Shown: positions 21,241 to 32,100 of the stretch, one piece after another | How positions within the stretch are numbered: position 1 is the first letter of the stretch | Layout of the letters: each line of letters opens with the position of its first letter | Notes under the pieces: generated by a model | Told to the model about the DNA's origin: nothing | The model's input: the letters and a program-made list of their open reading frames with translations, nothing else | The model's database searches: none | Position numbers and translations under genes: made by a program | From: Hippasteria phrygiana | Taxonomy: Eukaryota; Echinodermata; Asteroidea; Valvatida; Goniasteridae | DNA: 64,000 bases | Direction: 5' to 3' | Assembly (NCBI GenBank): GCA_037893225.1 | Contig: JAZGUH010000491.1 | Span: forward strand, 434,001 to 498,000

Positions 21241-23175
21241 AGGGGCTGTGTCGTCGCGCCATCTCGCGTTAACGAATCAAATATTGGAGTGCGCCCCCTT
21301 GCGCGTCATTTCGGTTATGTGCTATTTTTAACCTCCATCCGTTTGTTATGGCTGTTCTGAGAATTGCCTTTGGAAACTACACCCCCTGGAACATGCACGC
21401 ATGTCCAGCGTCTGCGTACTGAAATACACATACGTGTACACGTATACTTATAAACAAGTAGCACACATCGTGGCACTCAGTTCTCTAAGAAAAAAAACGT
21501 TCAAATTTCATCTGTTTATTTCATAAAATTTCATTCACATGTACACAAGTGCCATGGAATATTTGTCTGAAAGTTGCATAGAATTGGAGGTTGGCGATAT
21601 AGAAGTAGAACCTTACGCTGGAGAGGACGACTCGGCACACGGGGTGCTTGTCCATGTAAATGTGCACAGCAAAACTGCAACGTGTCTTGTCGCTGTGGGA
21701 TAGTTCGCGCTAAATTTTGTACACAAAATTCCACAGGCGGGGTATCCGTAAAAGGGTCTATGTATTATGTGTACATTCATCTGGATGTATCTTTTTTCGT
21801 ATCTTGCTTGTAAACTTAGGTCGATAAAAAGCTTCAGGCTTATTTTGAACCGTCACTTTAATAACAAAATTATCATGCTACTAAAAGAGGGGTAGTGGCT
21901 GCAGACAGTTCTTTAGCAGCGAAAAAAAGAATTAGAATCTAGAACTTAGAAGTACATTTTCTTTTAAGCAGTTGATAGATAGAGCTGAAACAACTTTACT
22001 TGGTCGCTATTCCAATGGCACTTGTTAACAACTCGCTGTGTGAAACAACATTTCCGCACATCAAGTCTACATGTATTTTTGTATAGTCAACATATGTACA
22101 GTACATACATTACATGTACAGTATACACCCGATCCATATGTACTCGGTATGTGAATTGTTCATGTCATAAAAAGTAATAAGCGAATAATTCGTGCAAAAC
22201 AGGTGAAAATTGGGGTTGTTTGAATATTTGTCGGGGGTGTTTATTTCTTTGTTTCTTCGGTAGTCATCTTTATCATAGTGATGTGGGGATCTGTGCGCCA
22301 GTGGCGTAAACACAGGAAAGGAGTTCAGGGGCCCGCCGATTTGTATTTCTTTTTTGTTTCGTAAATTTAAAAAGGGGAAATTGTACACAAAGTGATGTTT
22401 CACATTTCAAGCGGTGTTTAGGGCAGGGGTACCCCCCGTTGAGAAAAAGTTTAAGATGCAGTACTTGTTGACAAATTCAATAATGATCCCCACTTTTCGA
22501 CACGGATTTACTCGCCACTGGTGAAATCTCATTTGTTTGGCGTATATTATTTATTGGTAATACCTGATATTATTGTGTTTATTATTTGATAGTGTTGAAA
22601 TAACTCTTATGATGTAACTTTCCATAAATTCCTGCCGTCAAATGTAACACAAGGTCGTGGACTCAATATCGGCATCAGTATAGCTGTTTTACTTTGATTT
22701 GCTCATCATTGCACGCACAGCCGATTTTAGTCGAAATTTATTTCGATACATAGGCCTACAACTTTATTTTTGTATAGGAAGGGGCTGGTGCATTATATAT
22801 TTTACAATTATAAATACAGATTTACTTATTTACTTATTTTCGTTTAGTTCTGTCATGGAACATTTTGGCGTTTGGCGGGTGGGGTGTCACGGACTATGTT
22901 CGACTGTAGGCCTATCGTATATTTTTGGTGGCACAAACACATACAAAATACTTGTACATGCAGTATGTATCATAACTACAGGATCATGCATGCAGCAGTC
23001 ATTGCAATTGTAATCTGATCTGGCGCGCGCGCCCTGTGGGTCAGCGCGCGCGAGCCCTGTAGGTCAGCGCGCGGTCGTGGGGTACTATTTGCAGTTACTG
23101 GGTTCATCTGCGTTCATCAGTTCGGGATTCAGTGTACAGCCGCAAGCCTGCTATGATCGTGACGACACAGCCCCT
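21241..23175. mobile_element. TTAA-flanked TIR element (Kolobok- or piggyBac-like), 1.9 kb
   Basis: AGGGGCTGTGTCGTC at the left end is inverted perfectly at the right end (GACGACACAGCCCCT), with TTAA at 21237-21240 and 23176-23179. It inserted in or beside LINE L1. No transposase domain was seen; the interior has short frames only. TTAA duplication is shared by piggyBac and Kolobok. The AGGGG ends favour neither strongly. Confidence 0.85.
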
Positions 23176-23528
23176 TTAATAGCCACGAACCGCCAGTAAC
23201 AACGTCTTGGGAATTTCGTAAAATCTCCCGCCGAAAAATGGGGAAAACTAGTGCGCATGCGCAATTCTGTATGAAAATGAGGAACATTTTCTCTTCACGC
23301 ACGCGCATATACGAAGAAGAGCTGCCATGAAGTTGCACAATAGTCTGGTAGCTATCTATACTACTTACCGAAGGGGCGCCGTTCGCGATCGAAGCTTCGT
23401 AGGATCGAATTTCCCTTCACAATAATTATACTAAATACCCAATAAATAAAATAATAAAAAAATAATTGCGGGCACAGACTTGGGTGCATATTCTGAGAAG
23501 TCGAAGCTTGCAAAATAAATGTCCTTAA

Positions 23529-23986
23529 AGGTAATGTACATGATGGGCGGATTTGGGGGTTAGTGTTTTACAGGAAATATCGTTCTACTAACCTGTTCAA
23601 AGTTTTGCGTTGTTGGATGGCGAAAACAAGAGAGAAAAACGGCGCTCCTTTCCAGCCGTTTGGCGGATGATAGCCTTTTGTCAAGGCACGCGTGGCTACC
23701 TGGCTGGACGCGTGACGCGCTCCGAATGGCAGCATGTCCGGGGCGCGCCACTGTTCGGGTAGCCACGCGCGCCTTGACTTAAGTCTTAAGGGCAGTTTTC
23801 CAACGTTTTCCAGCTGGAAATCGTTGGAAAACGATATCAATTTCTACTTTTCTTGACAACGACAGCACAACTAGTGCCGTAATTTCACAGGATGATTGAG
23901 ACTACTATTAACTTACAATCGAGTAAGGTATTTCGTAATAATTCAGTAAAAACAAATTGGACGATTACCAATCGTGTACACTACTT
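23529..23986. mobile_element. 458-bp TTAA-flanked MITE with internal palindrome
   Basis: TTAA at 23525-23528 and 23987-23990 flanks imperfect ends AGGTAATGTACATGATGGG / AAGTAGTGTACACGATTGG (right end inverted). The centre is a GC-rich palindrome (GTGGCTACC...GGTAGCCAC, 23690-23770). Sister copy at 933-1409. Confidence 0.7.
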
Positions 23987-23990
23987 TTAA

Positions 23991-24490
23991 ATATAATAAT
24001 AGATAGAGAAATGTCAGAAAAAACATTACTTGGTTTTTTTTCCGGAAACCCTTTTAATCAAATATGCATTCTGGTATTATGCGTTTTTAAACAAAAAAGT
24101 TATGTGATGTTGACCAAGCTTTCAGGTGCCGCGATTCACCGGGGCCCCATACTCCGGCTTACCGGCTCCCATGTAGGACTCTTAAGGGCTCGGATTCCGG
24201 TCCATCACAGACCAGACCCCGGTCCATCACACCTCCTTCCCCACTCATCCATATAACCCGAAGGTCTAGCACCGTAAAAGGGAGGAACATGGCTGCACCC
24301 TAAGCAATGACTGCCGAGCCAGCCAAACGTGCCATGAGCCTGTACGAAGATGCTTATACCTGGACTTCACGAGCGGTCCCAACTGCACTGCTAATCGACC
24401 GCACGCCACAGTACAGTTGGTATTTGGGGACGGTAAACGAATACTCTTGTAAATAATGACAATCACATTTCTGGAAAAGAAAAAGGAAAT
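23991..24490. other. Unassigned stretch
   Basis: A 99-codon plus-strand frame (23957-24256) overlaps the MITE edge and ends in a Pro/His-rich tail. It has no known domain. The text around 24165-24280 looks like repeat DNA. No gene was supported. Confidence 0.4.
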
Positions 24491-24496
24491 ACTGAA

Positions 24497-24575
24497 AAGC
24501 TGGGAATCGAACCCTCAGCTTAAGAGCCGATAAACGACTCGATGAACGACTCGCTTAACCACTCGGCCACTAAGC
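24497..24575 (-). tRNA. Class-II (Leu/Ser-type) tRNA-like pseudogene
   Basis: The minus strand has the A-box region TAGTGGCCGAGTGGTTAAG typical of Leu/Ser tRNAs and a B box GGTTCGATTCC. Between them GAGTCGTTYATC is duplicated in tandem, which distorts the anticodon arm. TTAAG near the anticodon position hints at Leu(UAA). Probably a pseudogene or SINE head. Confidence 0.6.
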
Positions 24576-24740
24576 TGTTACTGCCTGAGAGAATTTTTAA
24601 ACCTATTGAAACAGAGAAGAAACCACACGGCGGCAGTACAATACCCGAACATGGTTGAATGAATACCATTATCCCTTGCGTACGGATGACGCCATATGGC
24701 GTCAAAAAAATGCCACCAGGCCGGATGGCGTGATTTTTTT

Positions 24741-25099
24741 TCCTAGGAAAGTTAGGGCAATTATCATAAATGGGCGCTGTACTTGGCTGTGTGAGCTGAG
24801 ACAGGTTCCCAGACTTGTTTTCCCTTGAAATAAAATCCTCCACACCACATTTAGTACAAGAAAAAGAAATATAAATCGGGCAAAGGATTCGAACCCAGGC
24901 CTCTGTAGTCCAAAGCCTTATGCTCTACCAATATAGCCACAACAGTAGCTGGACCAAATATTTTTACTTCAACCTTATATTGTTGTCTGAATGATGCGTG
25001 CGATGCTTATTATAAAAAATAACTTAATCATGAATATGCATGATGGTAATGCCGGTCTAGATACGCCCATTTATGATAACTGCCCTAACCTTCCTTGGA
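24741..25099. mobile_element. Foldback element enclosing a second tRNA-like sequence
   Basis: A 35-bp arm at 24741-24775 (TCCTAGGAAAGTTAGGGCAA...) is inverted with about three mismatches at 25065-25099. The roughly 290-bp interior includes a tRNA-like segment. Same design as the 10963-11080 element but unrelated arms. Confidence 0.65.
24877..24945 (-). tRNA. tRNA-like sequence, isotype uncertain
   Basis: The minus strand has an A-box-like TGGCTATATTGGTAGAGC and B box GGTTCGAATCC at tRNA spacing. The anticodon arm does not pair cleanly, so no isotype is given. It lies inside the 24741-25099 foldback. Confidence 0.55.
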
Positions 25100-25635
25100 A
25101 ACAAAATTATGCGGCCGGATGACGCCATTGGCCGCCGTTTGTGCAGTTTCAATCCATTGTTGGATTATTGTTTATGTCATGCTTGACTGCAAAAACACAT
25201 TGTAGCGGTTCGATTTGGCTGCCAGAACCGCTGCAACACCCCGACGTCTCCTGTAAAATACCGTGCCCAAGGGGTTAAGAATCATGGCTTTATAACTGTA
25301 AATTTGAAAAATGAGGGAAACTAGTGCGCATGCGTCAATTCTGTATGAAAATGAGGAACATTTTCTCTTCACGCACGCGAGACTATTCACGAGCCACGAA
25401 GTATGACGTACTCCGATGTTCGGGCAACGGTGGAGGAGTAGCAAAGCGCCGCGTAGCGGCGCTAGACGACGAAGAGTAGTGACGAATCTTGATAATTGCG
25501 CGAAAATTCGAAAACAAATCAAAACATTTGGGAGCGGTACAAACACTTTTAAGAAAGGTACTTTTCAGGGGTGAGATCTATCAAAAGAATTTGAAAATTG
25601 TGAAAACTGTAGAAATTTGCTAGAGAGAGAGAGAG
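25100..25635. other. No recognisable gene; small shared repeat
   Basis: 25310-25380 (ACTAGTGCGCATGCG...TTTTCTCTTCACGCACGCG) matches 23250-23310, a dispersed repeat. The 124-codon minus frame (25172-25546) has no family features. An AG microsatellite (25621-25637) abuts the end of LINE L2. Confidence 0.5.
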
Positions 25636-25941
25636 AAGCACTCATGATCCTCCAGACATAAAGCGTCACAAGATGTCCTGCGAGGCCGAACCGTGTCCCA
25701 TGCATTTTAAGGGCCCGGGCCCCGCCGGTAGATTTGCAGGTTCGCAACACCTCCAGGTGATGTAGGGGTGACGCCCTGTCCAGCCAATCATTCATACTTC
25801 TCTCCCAGTTTTGGAATACATGATGTGTGTCATAGGCAGTGTTGTTATGTATTGTGTATTGTTAATTTTTTAGATTGCATTCCTTGATGAAGTGCAGTAT
25901 ATGGATGAGATTATTTTTGTGTTTAAACAAAGTATTTAAAG

Positions 25942-26470
25942 TCATTTGTTCTGTTGTGTAATTAAGAGCCATTTGGAGATTTTTCCTGCAGTAAGTGTAT
26001 TTTTTACAGGAGAGTGGCATGTTTCACAAAAACCGTCTAGATGTTTACCAATTTTTTGATAAAAACTGTTTAGGTTATCGAATGTTCCTAGACGTAGTCT
26101 GTGGATTTTTATTTCTTGCCAGCGTGGGAAGTTCCACGTATTCATGTGAAGGGAAACAGTTGGTTGGATTGTTTTTAGCTCTGATTGTTTGGAGTCATTC
26201 CATTCTAGTTGCCATTTATGCTTAAGTTTGTTATTAAGGTGGTGTTTTGCCTCTCGGACTGTTAGTGGCAAGTTACAATCAACACTGTCTTTCCGTGTAG
26301 CTCTTTTTGCGAGTGGGATCCATTCAAAAACGACCTTGCTTGCTTGATTTCGGATATTAATCAAGGTGTGTTGAATATCACAAATAATTCTATTATCAGG
26401 AATATGTTGCGATCAGGCTCGGATTGCACTTAATAGTCGGGGATGCCGAGTCAAAAGCTTCACATCCATA
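25942..26470 (-). pseudogene. LINE L2 ORF2 C-terminus with RNase H almost deleted
   Basis: RT thumb residues CEAFDSAS (about 26456) run directly into a late RNase H segment (NRIICDIQHT, about 26390), so most of the domain, including the first three catalytic acids, is missing. A second deletion removes about 13 codons between FEWIP and LAKRATR (about 26305), losing the last catalytic Asp region that LINE L1 keeps as GNERADEIAK. The C-terminal part then reads FPRWQEIKIHRLRLGTFDNL and FCETC before a frameshift. Confidence 0.8.
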
Positions 26471-26573
26471 CTCTAAGATAGGTTTTATTAAAGCACTATA
26501 GAGCTGATAAAGTGTTTTGCAATCAGCCCCCCAGGAAATACCGCAGATGCATCTGAGGATGTTAAGTCTCTTT

Positions 26574-27675
26574 TTACATTTGGTGATGGTACTGTCTATT
26601 ATTCCATGTTAACCCGCTGTCAAAAATAACTCCCAAGAATTTGGCCGAGGACACAGTCTGTAATCTAAGGTTTTTGATGTGTAAGGAGATATCGAAGTGT
26701 TTTTTGTTGGTGAAAAATACAGCAATTGTTTTGGGGATGGACAACTTGAAACCCCATTTGTCACACCACAAATTAATATTGTTAAGGTTTTGTTGAATTT
26801 TCTTTTCCAGGTAAGTTGCGTTCCTGTTGGATTTCCAGATGGCGATATCATCTGCATATTGCGAGACATTAGCATCAACCACATGATGGGAGAGATCATT
26901 GACAGCAACGTTAAAGAGAAGAGGACTGATAACACTGCCCTGTGGAACACCATTTTCCATAATTCTTTCTTTAGAAAGAAAGTTATTGACTCTGACTTGA
27001 ATTTTTCTATCAGTAAGGAAATTATCGATCCATTTTATTATACGACCATAGATACCCATGGAGTGTAATTTAATAACGATACCTTTGCGCCAGAGCATGT
27101 CATAAGCTTTTTCAATGTCAAGGAAAATGGCAAGGGTGCTTTCTTTATTACTCCGGGCTTTATTGATTGAGGATTCCAAATTGACGATATGATCTTTGGT
27201 ACTTCTTCCTTTTCGGAAGCCACTCTAGCTGATGGTTGGATAACAGGTTGTGGGTTTCTAGATACTAGAGTAGACGAGAGTTAACCATACGTTCCATAAT
27301 TTTACAGAAGGTAGATGTGAGGGCAATAGGTCTATATGATAGGGGGTTGGTGGAATCTTTCCCGGGTTTAAGGAAAGGAATATGGATAGCATCCTTCCAT
27401 TGTTTGGGGCATTGTGAGGTATACCATATCATGTTAAAGATAATGAGTAGATAGTTACGAATTTTCATAGGAAGATGTTTAATTATGGCATTACTTATTC
27501 CATCTTTACCAGGAGAGGTGCATTTAGAAGAATCAATTGCCTGATTTATTTCTTCTAGAGTAAAAGGTTCATTAATTACAGTCATTGTTACTATCAATGC
27601 AAAAATCATTTTTTGCTTTATTTTTGATGGGGATAAATGAAGGGCTGTAATTGTTCGTACTGCTAACTTTTGCAT
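26574..27675 (-). pseudogene. LINE L2 reverse transcriptase
   Basis: The N-terminal RT part (27265-27675) shows SPGKDGISNAIIKHLP and LSYRPIALTSTFCKIMERM, the finger motifs of non-LTR RTs. The palm (26574-27179) has IFLDIEKAYDMLW with the first catalytic Asp, GVPQGSVISPLLFN, and QYADDIAIW (YADD at 26847-26858). A frameshift lies between the two at about 27180-27270. In a live copy this enzyme performs target-primed reverse transcription. Confidence 0.9.
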
Positions 27676-27750
27676 AGTAATGGCATCTGTGCCTTTGTGG
27701 TTAAGAACAGGGATGCTATTTGTATTTCGAGTTTTTTCTATTCTTTTAAT

Positions 27751-28841
27751 TTAATTCCAAATAATTTTGGTGTTGGTTTTGGGATTTATTTCGTTGCAAA
27801 AACTTTCCCAGTCTTTTCTTTTGGCATTTTTAATCGTCTTCCTGGCAATGGCACACGCCCTTTTATACTGTATAAGGTCTGTGGGAAGACGAGTTTTTCT
27901 AAGGATTTTTAAAGCATTTTTCTTATAATTATCTATTGCCTGTTTGCAATCATCATTCCACCAGGAAGTAGGGGTTTTATGATAATTAGGATTGGTTTTG
28001 GGAATTGAACAGTTCATGGCTAATTCAAGCTCATTGATAAAATTGTTGTAAGTATCATCAAAGTTATCTGAAACATTAGGTTCAGATATATTCTGATTGC
28101 AGGCAACTTGAAATTTATTCCAGTCTGCTTTTTTGATTGACCATTTAGGTGTGAGATTGCCTTTGTTTTTATAAAAGGAATGGTTATAATCAATAATAAT
28201 AGGGCAGTGATCACTTCCCCAAGAATCATCCAGAACTGTCCAGTTACATTTAGCAGCTATATTAGGTGATACAAAGGTGACATCGATACAGGAGAAGGTA
28301 CCATGAGATATATCAACTCTTGTACCCTCACCAGAATTAATACAGACCATATCAAATTCAGTGTTAATATCATCGATTATTTTGCCGTTATGATCAAGTT
28401 TGGAGCTGCTCCATATGGGGTTCTGACACTCCCATTGAGTATCAAATTGGTGAATTGTTCGATATTCACAAAAACAAAATTAACATCATTAATATATATA
28501 ACCCCTGTAACACCTTATCTGATAGTTCTCTGAGAGAAATCTTTAATAAAACTGATAAACCTTGCATAATTTGTGGAGACTTAAATGGTCATAACCCCGT
28601 ATGTATTTAAAGGCTAGACCACGTTTAACAATGAATGCACAGCCTCCTCCCCTTTTTTTAGTTCCTGTGTTCTGTCTGTCGTGACGGTAAATGTATCCAG
28701 GTAGGGAAAAACTTTCCCTTCTTTGAGCCAGGTTTCTTTGAGATCTGGTTTTTTAGTCCAGGAGCAATTATTAATATAGGATTTAAATTCGTTACTATGA
28801 GCTGAAAGAGACTGGGCGTTCCATTGTAAAATTAGTACCAT
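27751..28841 (-). pseudogene. LINE L2 AP-type endonuclease (with inverted block)
   Basis: ORF2 likely starts at the ATG at 28841 (MVLILQWNAQSL). ETWL follows as the second acidic motif, with a small deletion before it. The C-terminal half (28350 down) has IDVTFVSPNIA and WGSDHCPIIIDY, the Ser-Asp-His signature. The middle part (NIYNPC, IICGDLNGHNP) is on the plus strand, because 28417-28598 is inverted. A linker to the RT follows (27751-27950). Confidence 0.88.
28417..28598 (+). repeat. 182-bp inverted segment within the LINE L2 endonuclease
   Basis: The block starts GGGGTTCTGAC (28417-28427) and ends GTCATAACCCC (28588-28598), an 11-bp inverted repeat with one mismatch. Flipping it makes the endonuclease frame continuous on both sides: KYIR joins GSDTPIEY, and GHNP joins IWSSSKLD. 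This points to an inversion through the short inverted repeats. Confidence 0.92.
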
Positions 28842-29688
28842 AATGAGAAATATCATGAAGTTTTGTTTGGTTTTTTCCTTTAGTCGTTTGTTGAGAGCTG
28901 GTCGGATTGTGGGTTTCCAGCGAGTCTGTGTTTGATTGGGTCGAATGTGTATTAGCTTTGTTTTGGGTTGATTTCCGACCCGAGCCATTCCTTGTATTGG
29001 CACGTGTGGGTGTTCTTTGTTTTCCTTGTGCATCTTTGGTCTGTGTTGGAGGGTTGTCAGCGTGTATGATATGGTTGATAAGGTCCTTGATTGCCGTGTG
29101 TCTTTCCTCTTTGTTTTTGAGAGTGTCCCATATTTGTAGCATGCCAGTGAGAAGTTCAGTTAGATATTGTTCATTCCATATACATTGTGTGTGTTCAGTT
29201 TGTGTTGCTTCGGTGTGTTATTTAGTCTGCGTGCAATTGCGTCTTTGGAGGTTATGCGGGGTTTTGTCACGGTGGTTGGCGGTGGCATCTCTGTTGTGTT
29301 GATCCCATTGTGGCATTTGTGTTTGGTCGCAGCGGATATTCTTTGTTTTCATTGTTTGTTGTAGATTGTGTCATGGCGGGTGAAACACTTCTCCATGGTA
29401 CGTTGTGCTGGCGGGGGTGTTAATTGGGTTGGACGGATTGAGATGTCCGCTTTCATTGCTTTGGCAGCGTCTGCATATGAGATATTGTAGGTGACTCTGA
29501 TGCCTTGGATTTTTCGTTCATGTTTCATGGTACTGCACCCTCCGTATGCAGATGAATGTCTTTCTCCACATCTACAACACCTGATATTATCCCTTTGGTT
29601 GCATTGTTCGAATGAGTGGGGCCCCCCGCATCGTACACATCGTGTAGAACTTCTACAGTTGGTGGCGGTATGGCCAAGTCTCTGGCAG
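28842..29688 (-). pseudogene. LINE L2 ORF1 C-terminal half (CCHC knuckles)
   Basis: From 29688 down: QRLGHTATNC, then CVRCGGPHSFEQC, then CCRCGERHSSAYGGC, a run of zinc-knuckle motifs as in ORF1 proteins of I-type LINEs, which bind element RNA. A Lys/Thr/Asn-rich tail follows with stops near 29345 and 29160. The first knuckle is cut by the TTAA element. The N-terminal half is at 31324-32091. Confidence 0.85.
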
Positions 29689-29692
29689 TTAA

Positions 29693-31319
29693 AGGAACTA
29701 AAACGCCAAAAAAAAATTTGACATTTTTGACTTATCTGATAGTTTATGCCTCCCCAAATCTAATGTAACAAGTTTCATGATTCTAAAAAATCAAAAAAAA
29801 TGTTTTTGAGCCTTTTCTTTCTGAGCCACTTTGACTCGATTCAGAAAAGGCCGAGGTCAACTGCGTGCCGTATCGCGCGAGTATTGACGTACACGTGTAG
29901 AAACATATGACGTCACTGTATTATACGACAATGTTTTACCATGGTTTTACGTAGAGTCTGTACGTATTTTTTTGTCTAAGGCTAGTATTACTTGCTGTGC
30001 TTTTTGCTCATGATTCAGTAGTAACACTACGATAAACATATTTTAAAGTGTTGACATCTTTGTGAGACACATTAAGAATTGGGGTTGTAGGCTTGTTCTT
30101 GCTGAAAAGCTAGTTATGAGTAATACTTTCCTTTGTTTGCAGTCGGCTTTTATTGGGACCTGCGCGGTGAGTTGTGTGTGAGCTGATGCTATACTCTAGT
30201 CTGGCGACTTTGATTATGCAGCCCTCATAAGGACCCGCACCTTCTCAGAACTATACACACAATTTCTGTTATAAGGTACCAGACTCAATCGCATGCAGCG
30301 AATGCGGTCATATGCAGCACGATATGGGGCAGCTTTTTTCACCATGCATCATCTGCAGGGCCTACAACTTCCTACAGTCCTACACAAAACTGGTTCACTG
30401 TATCCGTCTTTGCTTTTTACTTTGTGCACATTTCAATGGTGTAGGACTGTAGGAAGTGTAGGATCCTACAAAATATACGGAGTGAAAAAAGCTGCCTCAT
30501 ATCCGGCAGGGTATACATGCGGTACCGTGCGTGTACAATGCATGTTGAGTCAAGCGAGCGTGGACAGCTCCAGTGAGACGACCGGGGCTCTCTGGCTGCT
30601 CGAAACGGCAACCGCAGTTAACGTCGTCGCGCTGGTGCGCGTGAGTCTGGGACATGATTGGAATGCTCGGTGCTTTTAGAGTTGGAATGGCTCCATCCTT
30701 CAAACGGAATTGTGCCTTCAAACCCAGCTGAGTTTTCATACTAACACTATCATCTATTCTATACAGTCTTTGGCGAAATGTTCTGCACATATTTTCGACC
30801 ATTTCGACAGCCCAAAATCAGATATTGTATTGTCTACAAAGCGGACCCACTGTCGCCTTTGAGCTCCATTCAGCACTGGGAATCGCAGTAAGGTTTGGTC
30901 AGAGTTTTTGTCGCTGTTCCTCGTGCAACCCCCAAATACACACGATCGAGGCATAATGATTATCTCAGATCCATGCTCATACTGAAATAATATCAAAATT
31001 AGACAAAATAGACGGGGAAACGGAGGAGTTAGGTCGACAAAAACTCTTCAGCAGCATCAACTCCACGTACGTACATGCATAGTGTTTGGCTGTAGCATCA
31101 ACCGACTCTACACGTGTACGTCACGGGGTCACGTACATACATTTAACATACATAATGAGCTTTCGCGAAACAGGATAAATGGTTCAGAATAACAACCCTT
31201 TTTTTTTTAATAAAAAAATTTTCTCTCGTCTGCAAACTAATCTCCATCAGTTAAAAGAGTATATAAACTGTCGGAAAAGTCCAAAAAGTCAAAAAAAAAT
31301 TTGCCGTTTTAGTTCCTCT
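29693..31319 (-). mobile_element. TTAA-flanked Kolobok-like transposon with THAP fragment
   Basis: TTAA at 29689-29692 and 31320-31323 flanks ends AGGAACTAAAACG... and ...CGTTTTAGTTCCTCT. The inverted similarity runs about 55-60 bp inward, including T/A runs and TNTGATAGTTTAT-like words. It contains a THAP zinc-finger reading frame (30754-30954, minus). THAP-bearing transposases with TTAA targets are known for the Kolobok superfamily. Length 1627 bp, so most of the transposase is missing. Confidence 0.85.
30754..30954 (-). pseudogene. THAP zinc-finger domain fragment (Kolobok-type)
   Basis: ATG at 30954 starts MPRSCVFGGC, with C-x4-C right after the N-terminal Met-Pro-x-x-Cys expected of THAP. 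LLRFPVLN and RRQWVRFV follow, then KWSKICAEHF giving the C-x2-H pair. The domain ends at a stop after AKDCIE, before a clear AVPTIF box, so the transposase core is lost. TTATTTCAG sits about 40 bp upstream on the same strand, a possible 3' splice site. THAP domains bind DNA, here probably the element's own termini. Confidence 0.85.
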
Positions 31320-31323
31320 TTAA

Positions 31324-32091
31324 AACATCTAATAACTGGTGGATTAAATGGTTTCACTGAAAACTGTTCATATCCTAGTTGCATTTTGGTGGGTGGATTT
31401 GGAGTATTGAAGGTCAAACAGATAGATAAGCTTTTTTCAAGTTTTCCGTCTCGCTTTCTCATAAGGCGCTTGGCCTCAATGACTCCGTGTTTCTTAACTG
31501 CATTCAGTATTTCACCATCGGTTATGTCAGTTTCCACTCCATATATGACACCTTTGCTTTGAGTTTCAGACTTGGCATATTCTGTTGTTACTGCCCATTG
31601 ATCAAATTGACTGATATATTTGAGTTGTCTTGCCTGTGCTGGAGTGTGGCATCTCACAGTAATCCCCCCGTTATTGTTCTTAGATACATTCTTAATGTAG
31701 TCTTTTCCCACATTATTCAGGGCTTTGGCAATTTTAATTGGATTGATCCTGGCTAGTTTAACATCGGGGGAGGTAATAATAACTTAGAGTAGGTAATTGA
31801 CTCCGAGTTTGGTATGCATTGTGTGTTTCGGCGTTTTGTTGGATGTTCATTAGGAGTGTCTCCTTCTGAATCTGTGTAGACGTCACTGTAATTAAGGCTA
31901 GACTTTGGTCGTTTTCTGTTTAGAGTTTGGAACTGCGTATTACTTTGTGCCTGGCTATATAATACGTCAAAGGTTGATCGTGGATGATCGTCATGATTTG
32001 TATGATCTTGAGCATCCATAATTGGGGTTTGTTGCGAAAGTTTATCCCATGATATGTCATCAGAAACTGAATCTGAAGATAAATCGGCCAT
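31324..32091 (-). pseudogene. LINE L2 ORF1 N-terminal half
   Basis: ATG at 32091 (MADLSSDSVSDDISWDKLSQ) starts an acidic, Ser/Asp-rich leader to about 31753. After a frame change the second part (31711 down) has GGITVRCHTPAQARQLKYIS, GVIYGVETDITDGEILNAV and NPPVIRCF. That is the RRM-like region of ORF1 proteins followed by the first cysteines of a zinc knuckle. TGTTTT|AA at 31323 is where the TTAA element enters. RNA-binding gag-like function is inferred from position and motifs. Confidence 0.8.
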
Positions 32092-32100
32092 GGCCGATAT

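Larger units (their letters stand above)
25636..32100 (-). mobile_element. LINE L2: near full-length I-superfamily-like retrotransposon, degraded
   Basis: Minus-strand order: ORF1 (32091 to about 28860) with CCHC knuckles, ORF2 endonuclease (28841 to about 27900), RT (to about 26460), remnant of RNase H, Cys-rich C-terminus, and a 3' UTR shared with LINE L1. Damage includes an inserted TTAA element (29693-31319), an inverted internal block (28417-28598), RNase H deletions near 26300 and 26450, and several frameshifts. The 5' boundary is set only by the ORF1 start. Confidence 0.9.

Noticed and set aside
21241..21262. LINE L1 protein starting MARRHSP
   Set aside because: Those residues are encoded by the terminal repeat of the adjoining TTAA element, not by the LINE.
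23957..24256. 99-codon frame with a Pro/His-rich end
   Set aside because: Begins within a TTAA MITE edge, and no domain or conserved copy supports it.
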